Of a stretch of 35,095 bases of DNA, positions 32,930 to 35,095 are shown piece after piece; positions within the stretch are counted from its first letter, which is position 1; the number at the start of each line of letters is the position of its first letter. The DNA is taken from NCBI GenBank assembly GCA_902798645.1, contig CADBXV010000016.1, positions 1-35,095 of the forward strand, read 5' to 3'. The notes under the pieces were generated by a model. It did no database searches, had not been told where the DNA came from, and was given only the letters and a program-made list of their open reading frames with translations. The stretch is from an uncultured bacterium (lineage in GTDB: Bacteria; Cyanobacteriota; Vampirovibrionia; Gastranaerophilales; Gastranaerophilaceae). The translations under genes and the position numbers were made by a program.

Positions 32930-33772
32930 ATGAAAAAATTTATTTTTATATTTTTTGCAATATTAACTTTAATAATTATATTTAACTATTTTTCTCATAC
33001 TCATATTACAGCTGTTTTTTCAGATGTAAGACCGTTTGATGATAAGATTGATGTTTTCTATAAAGGTGCCAAAATAGGAACTGCAACTAATAAAGAACAC
33101 AGCAAAGATTTTAAAAGAACCAATGTAAAAATCACATTATTTAATAAAAATTTAAAACTTCCGCTAAATACAAAAGCTGTCCTAAAAAAAAGAATTAAAT
33201 ACGATAATGAAATCGACTATATTGAACTTATTTACCCTGAAGTACCATCAGAAAAATACATAAAAGAATTTTCACATATTAACGGCTACTCGACCGTTGA
33301 TATCAAAGAATATTTAAAGAACCAAAATCCTGAAGATTTAGATAAAATAAAATCAAATCTTTTATCTGCATCAGAAAATTTGTACACAACGCTTGATGCA
33401 ATCGGAGGAATGTTTGTACTCGTTCAAGACATATTACAAGAAAATAGGGGAAATATTAAAAACTCAACTTCTAATTTTAAAGATACTACACATAACATAA
33501 GCAAAGTTACCAAAAAAATTGATAACATTATTGTAGAAGAACAGTGGAACAACACACTTAAAAATTTGGAAAACTCAACCGGTGGACTACATAATTTTAC
33601 GCACAATATAAATAATGCTATTTTAGATTTTGATAAAACATTACCGGATACTATGCAAAATACAAATGAAATTACTGAAAACGTAAATTCTATAACCTGC
33701 GGAATAAAACAAACTCTCAAGAAAAACTTTGGCGGACTAAGACTGTTTTTCGGAAAAGTTATCCAAGAATAA
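32930..33772 (+). CDS. MlaD/MCE family lipid-transport protein
   Basis: 280 residues: one N-terminal membrane helix (about 4-21), an MCE-like domain (about 27-105: FSDVRPFDDKIDVFYKGAKIG, then LPLNTKAVLKKRIKYDNEIDYIEL), and a long polar helical tail (about 130-270) with many Asn and Thr. MCE proteins form periplasmic rings or tubes for lipid transfer between membranes. The permease (MlaE) and ATPase (MlaF) partners are not in the window. The ribosome site is weak or missing (AAAGTTACT before ATG), and TATAAT-like sequence lies about 20 bp upstream. Confidence 0.82.
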   Translation: MKKFIFIFFAILTLIIIFNYFSHTHITAVFSDVRPFDDKIDVFYKGAKIGTATNKEHSKDFKRTNVKITLFNKNLKLPLNTKAVLKKRIKYDNEIDYIELIYPEVPSEKYIKEFSHINGYSTVDIKEYLKNQNPEDLDKIKSNLLSASENLYTTLDAIGGMFVLVQDILQENRGNIKNSTSNFKDTTHNISKVTKKIDNIIVEEQWNNTLKNLENSTGGLHNFTHNINNAILDFDKTLPDTMQNTNEITENVNSITCGIKQTLKKNFGGLRLFFGKVIQE

Positions 33773-33788
33773 AAAGGAATAATCAATT

Positions 33789-34433
33789 GTGAAAACATCT
33801 GCAACTTTTATTTTTAACACTATTTTTTGTAAACAAATTATAAAATATTTCCTTAAAAATAAATGCTTTAAATTTAACGAAAAAAGAAAAATGCTAAACG
33901 GAGAATTCTACCACGCAGGATTAGATTTAAAACTTTTTTCAGAAAGACAACATTGCAAAAACCTATGTCATCGTTTTAACAATACACCGCCGCTATTTAT
34001 GCGTATGAGAAATCTATTGTTAAAAAAAATCTTAGGTAAAATCGGCAAATCTTTTCTTATCGAACAACCTTTTATGTGTGACTACGGATACAATATTGAA
34101 ATCGGTGAAAACTTCTGTGCAAATCATAACCTCTTAATCCTCGACTCCGCTAAGGTCAAAATAGGTGACAACGTTTTAATCGGGCCTAACTGCAGTTTTT
34201 ACACTTCAACCCATCCAATAAATTATAAAGAACGTGAACTTGGAACAGAGCTTGCAAAACCCATAAATATAGGTAACAATGTATGGCTGGGAGGTAATGT
34301 GGTAGTTTTAGCAGGTGTAACAATTGGGAAAAATTCGGTTATAGGAGCAGGAAGTGTCGTTTCTAAAGACATTCCCCCTAACGCAGTTGCAGTCGGGAAT
34401 CCTTGCAGAGTAATTAAGAATATAAATGATTAG
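33789..34433 (+). CDS. Hexapeptide-repeat O-acetyltransferase (maltose/galactoside type)
   Basis: 214 residues from a GTG with AAGGAA upstream. From about residue 31 it follows the Maa/LacA family: a helical cap (KRKMLNGEFYHAGLDLKLFSE), FMCDYGYNIEIGENFCANHN near 95, the catalytic histidine in FYTSTHPINYKERELG (His143), then left-handed beta-helix turns (IGNNVWLGGNVVVLAGVTIG and NSVIGAGSVVSKDIPPNAVA) ending AVGNPCRVIK. Such enzymes move acetyl from acetyl-CoA to a sugar. The first 30 residues (KTSATFIFNTIFCKQIIKYF) are extra to the family. It follows the MCE gene by 16 bp. Confidence 0.88.
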   Translation: MKTSATFIFNTIFCKQIIKYFLKNKCFKFNEKRKMLNGEFYHAGLDLKLFSERQHCKNLCHRFNNTPPLFMRMRNLLLKKILGKIGKSFLIEQPFMCDYGYNIEIGENFCANHNLLILDSAKVKIGDNVLIGPNCSFYTSTHPINYKERELGTELAKPINIGNNVWLGGNVVVLAGVTIGKNSVIGAGSVVSKDIPPNAVAVGNPCRVIKNIND

Positions 34434-34439
34434 ATAGTA

Positions 34440-34542
34440 GTAGGAGGCGGTGTACCGTACCAATAATAAGACAGACAGTAGCGTAGGTTTTAAAGCACAA
34501 TATAATTTTAATATAATTATCGTGCATTGAAATGCACGCTAC
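34440..34542. repeat. REP-like hairpin and second copy of the BIME-like pair
   Basis: GTAGGAGGCGG...CCGTACC (34440-34463, plus; a decayed GGTGCGG-type copy) is followed by a 65-bp composite (34478-34542) matching 28564-28629: decayed GTAGCGTAGG...AAGCAC, an AT-rich middle, then CGTGCAT...ATGCACG-CTAC. Confidence 0.75.
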
Positions 34543-34546
34543 AAAC

Positions 34547-34798
34547 TTAAGCTAATCTATTTAGCCTATTTTCAATATTTGCAATTTTAGTAGATATACC
34601 AGATGCAGATGTCCATAAAGAGCCTCTTTCTTTTATACACTCTGCTTCTTGTCTATTTAAATAATTCAATTCTTTTGTCAATTTTTTTATTAATGTATTT
34701 TTTTTAATTTTGTCATCTAATGTTTTTACAACATTACCGCCTTTTGCTTTAAAACCAACCTGATAATTTGTCATCCCATAATTTTGTACACTGTTCAT
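34547..34798 (-). CDS. Small helical protein of unknown function
   Basis: 83 residues with a strong AAAGGAG site. The first 23 residues (NSVQNYGMTNYQVGFKAKGG) look like an unstructured tail. Residues 25-83 form one long helix with coiled-coil character (LIKKLTKELNYLNRQEAECI, then GISTKIANIENRLNRL). No membrane helix or signal peptide is seen. Its 5' leader shares AGGAGTTTATCTATGA with murQ. Its transcript would run leftwards between the acetyltransferase and the rRNA terminator. No family is recognised. Confidence 0.7.
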   Translation of the reverse strand: MNSVQNYGMTNYQVGFKAKGGNVVKTLDDKIKKNTLIKKLTKELNYLNRQEAECIKERGSLWTSASGISTKIANIENRLNRLA

Positions 34799-34904
34799 AG
34801 ATAAACTCCTTTTAATTATTTTTCTACACTAACGTTTTTTATAAGTTTCGTGAAGATTAGAAATTGACTAAAAATTTTAAAACATTTACAATTCTTAATA
34901 AAAA

Positions 34905-34934
34905 TTTTCCATTTTCCACTTTCAACTTTCAACT
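34905..34934. repeat. Heptanucleotide-period array
   Basis: Four 7-bp units (TTTTCCA, TTTTCCA, CTTTCAA, CTTTCAA) sit between the small gene and the rRNA terminator. This is the only array in the window with a period of 7. Confidence 0.75.
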
Positions 34935-34976
34935 AAAAAACGACCAACTGTTAATCCTAACAATTGGTCGTTTTTT
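34935..34976 (-). terminator. Terminator of the rRNA operon
   Basis: An 18-bp stem (34935-34952 and 34959-34976, one mismatch) with a 6-nt loop, CGACCAACTGTT paired to AACAATTGGTCG, ending in a run of six T on either strand. It begins about 10 nt after the 5S rRNA 3' end on the minus strand. Confidence 0.9.
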
Positions 34977-34985
34977 AAAATAGAT

Positions 34986-35095
34986 GTTGGCAGCGTGCTA
35001 TCTTCCCAGGTGCTACGCACATAGACAACTTACAAGTTTGTAGTTTAACCTACCAACCTATATATTTACCCCTGGTCCTCCAAGTATTGCGGATT
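34986..35095 (-). rRNA. rrf: 5S rRNA, 3' part, with an apparent internal insertion
   Basis: On the minus strand the end CTGGGAAGATAGCACGC then TGCCAACA (about 35010-34986) matches the 3' strand of loop E, helix V and helix I of bacterial 5S rRNA, and CGCAATACTTGGAGG (about 35090-35076) matches the 5' strand of loop E/helix IV. Normally some 12-17 nt separate AATACTT from GGGAAGATAG; here there are 74 nt (35008-35081). The extra segment folds into its own hairpin (35034-35059) and holds GGGGTAAAT (35064-35072). The terminator just downstream supports the call. The 5' half of the gene lies outside the window. Confidence 0.7.

Overview
The window is AT-rich chromosomal DNA with densely packed, mostly minus-strand housekeeping genes of Gram-negative type. 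The gene set fits a gut Vampirovibrionia (Melainabacteria) genome, probably order Gastranaerophilales: ribonuclease Y with YmdB and a RicT/PSP1 protein, SIMPL, MlaD/MCE and TonB-like envelope proteins, type IV prepilin-like proteins, and large lysine-rich proteins with no recognisable family. This assignment is an inference from gene content and style; no phylogeny was run.

Layout. 1-6.1 kb (minus): start of a gene leaving the window, gshB, a LOG-family hydrolase, a prepilin-like protein, a PHP phosphoesterase, ymdB and rny. 6.1-6.8 kb: long intergenic region with simple repeats and an operator-like palindrome. 6.8-13.1 kb (plus): a 508-residue orphan protein, a small YjfB-like protein, a dicarboxylate/cation symporter overlapping ileS. 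13.1-15.9 kb (minus): SIMPL protein, ricT, gpsA. 16-17 kb (plus): a lysozyme-like protein converging on murQ. 17-22.2 kb (minus): murQ, ribH, nnrD, trmL, a GIY-YIG nuclease between inverted palindromes, a CDP-alcohol phosphatidyltransferase, a Gfo/Idh/MocA oxidoreductase. 22.2-28.1 kb (minus): a cluster of envelope proteins (two TonB-like, an FHA-like polytopic protein, a VWA protein, a split exported protein, a small membrane protein). 28.1-28.6 kb: repeat-dense intergenic DNA. 28.6-32.4 kb (minus): an 814-residue orphan protein, rpsG, rpsL. 32.5-34.4 kb (plus): a stand-alone LuxR-type HTH protein, an MCE protein, a hexapeptide acetyltransferase. The right edge holds a small orphan gene and, on the minus strand, an rRNA terminator and the 3' part of a 5S rRNA.

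The most unusual content is non-coding. (1) The 5S rRNA appears to carry an extra segment of roughly 60 nt in its helix IV arm. (2) A GIY-YIG nuclease gene sits between two 35-bp palindromic elements in inverted orientation, like an undescribed mobile unit. (3) About 18 short hairpins with GTAG (two with GCAG) at one foot form REP/BIME-like families; one lies in frame inside a TonB-like gene. (4) Degenerate arrays with an 8-bp period occur as inverted pairs, one arm inside the prepilin leader coding sequence. (5) Two large orphan genes carry simple sequence repeats beside their promoters. (6) The 9-mer GGGGTAAAT occurs ten times, nine of them outside protein genes.

Functional links that can be argued: RNase Y, YmdB and RicT point to RNA turnover; gpsA and the CDP-alcohol phosphatidyltransferase to phospholipid synthesis; the lysozyme-like protein and MurQ to muropeptide breakdown and recycling; the TonB-like/VWA/FHA-like cluster to an uncharacterised envelope machine.
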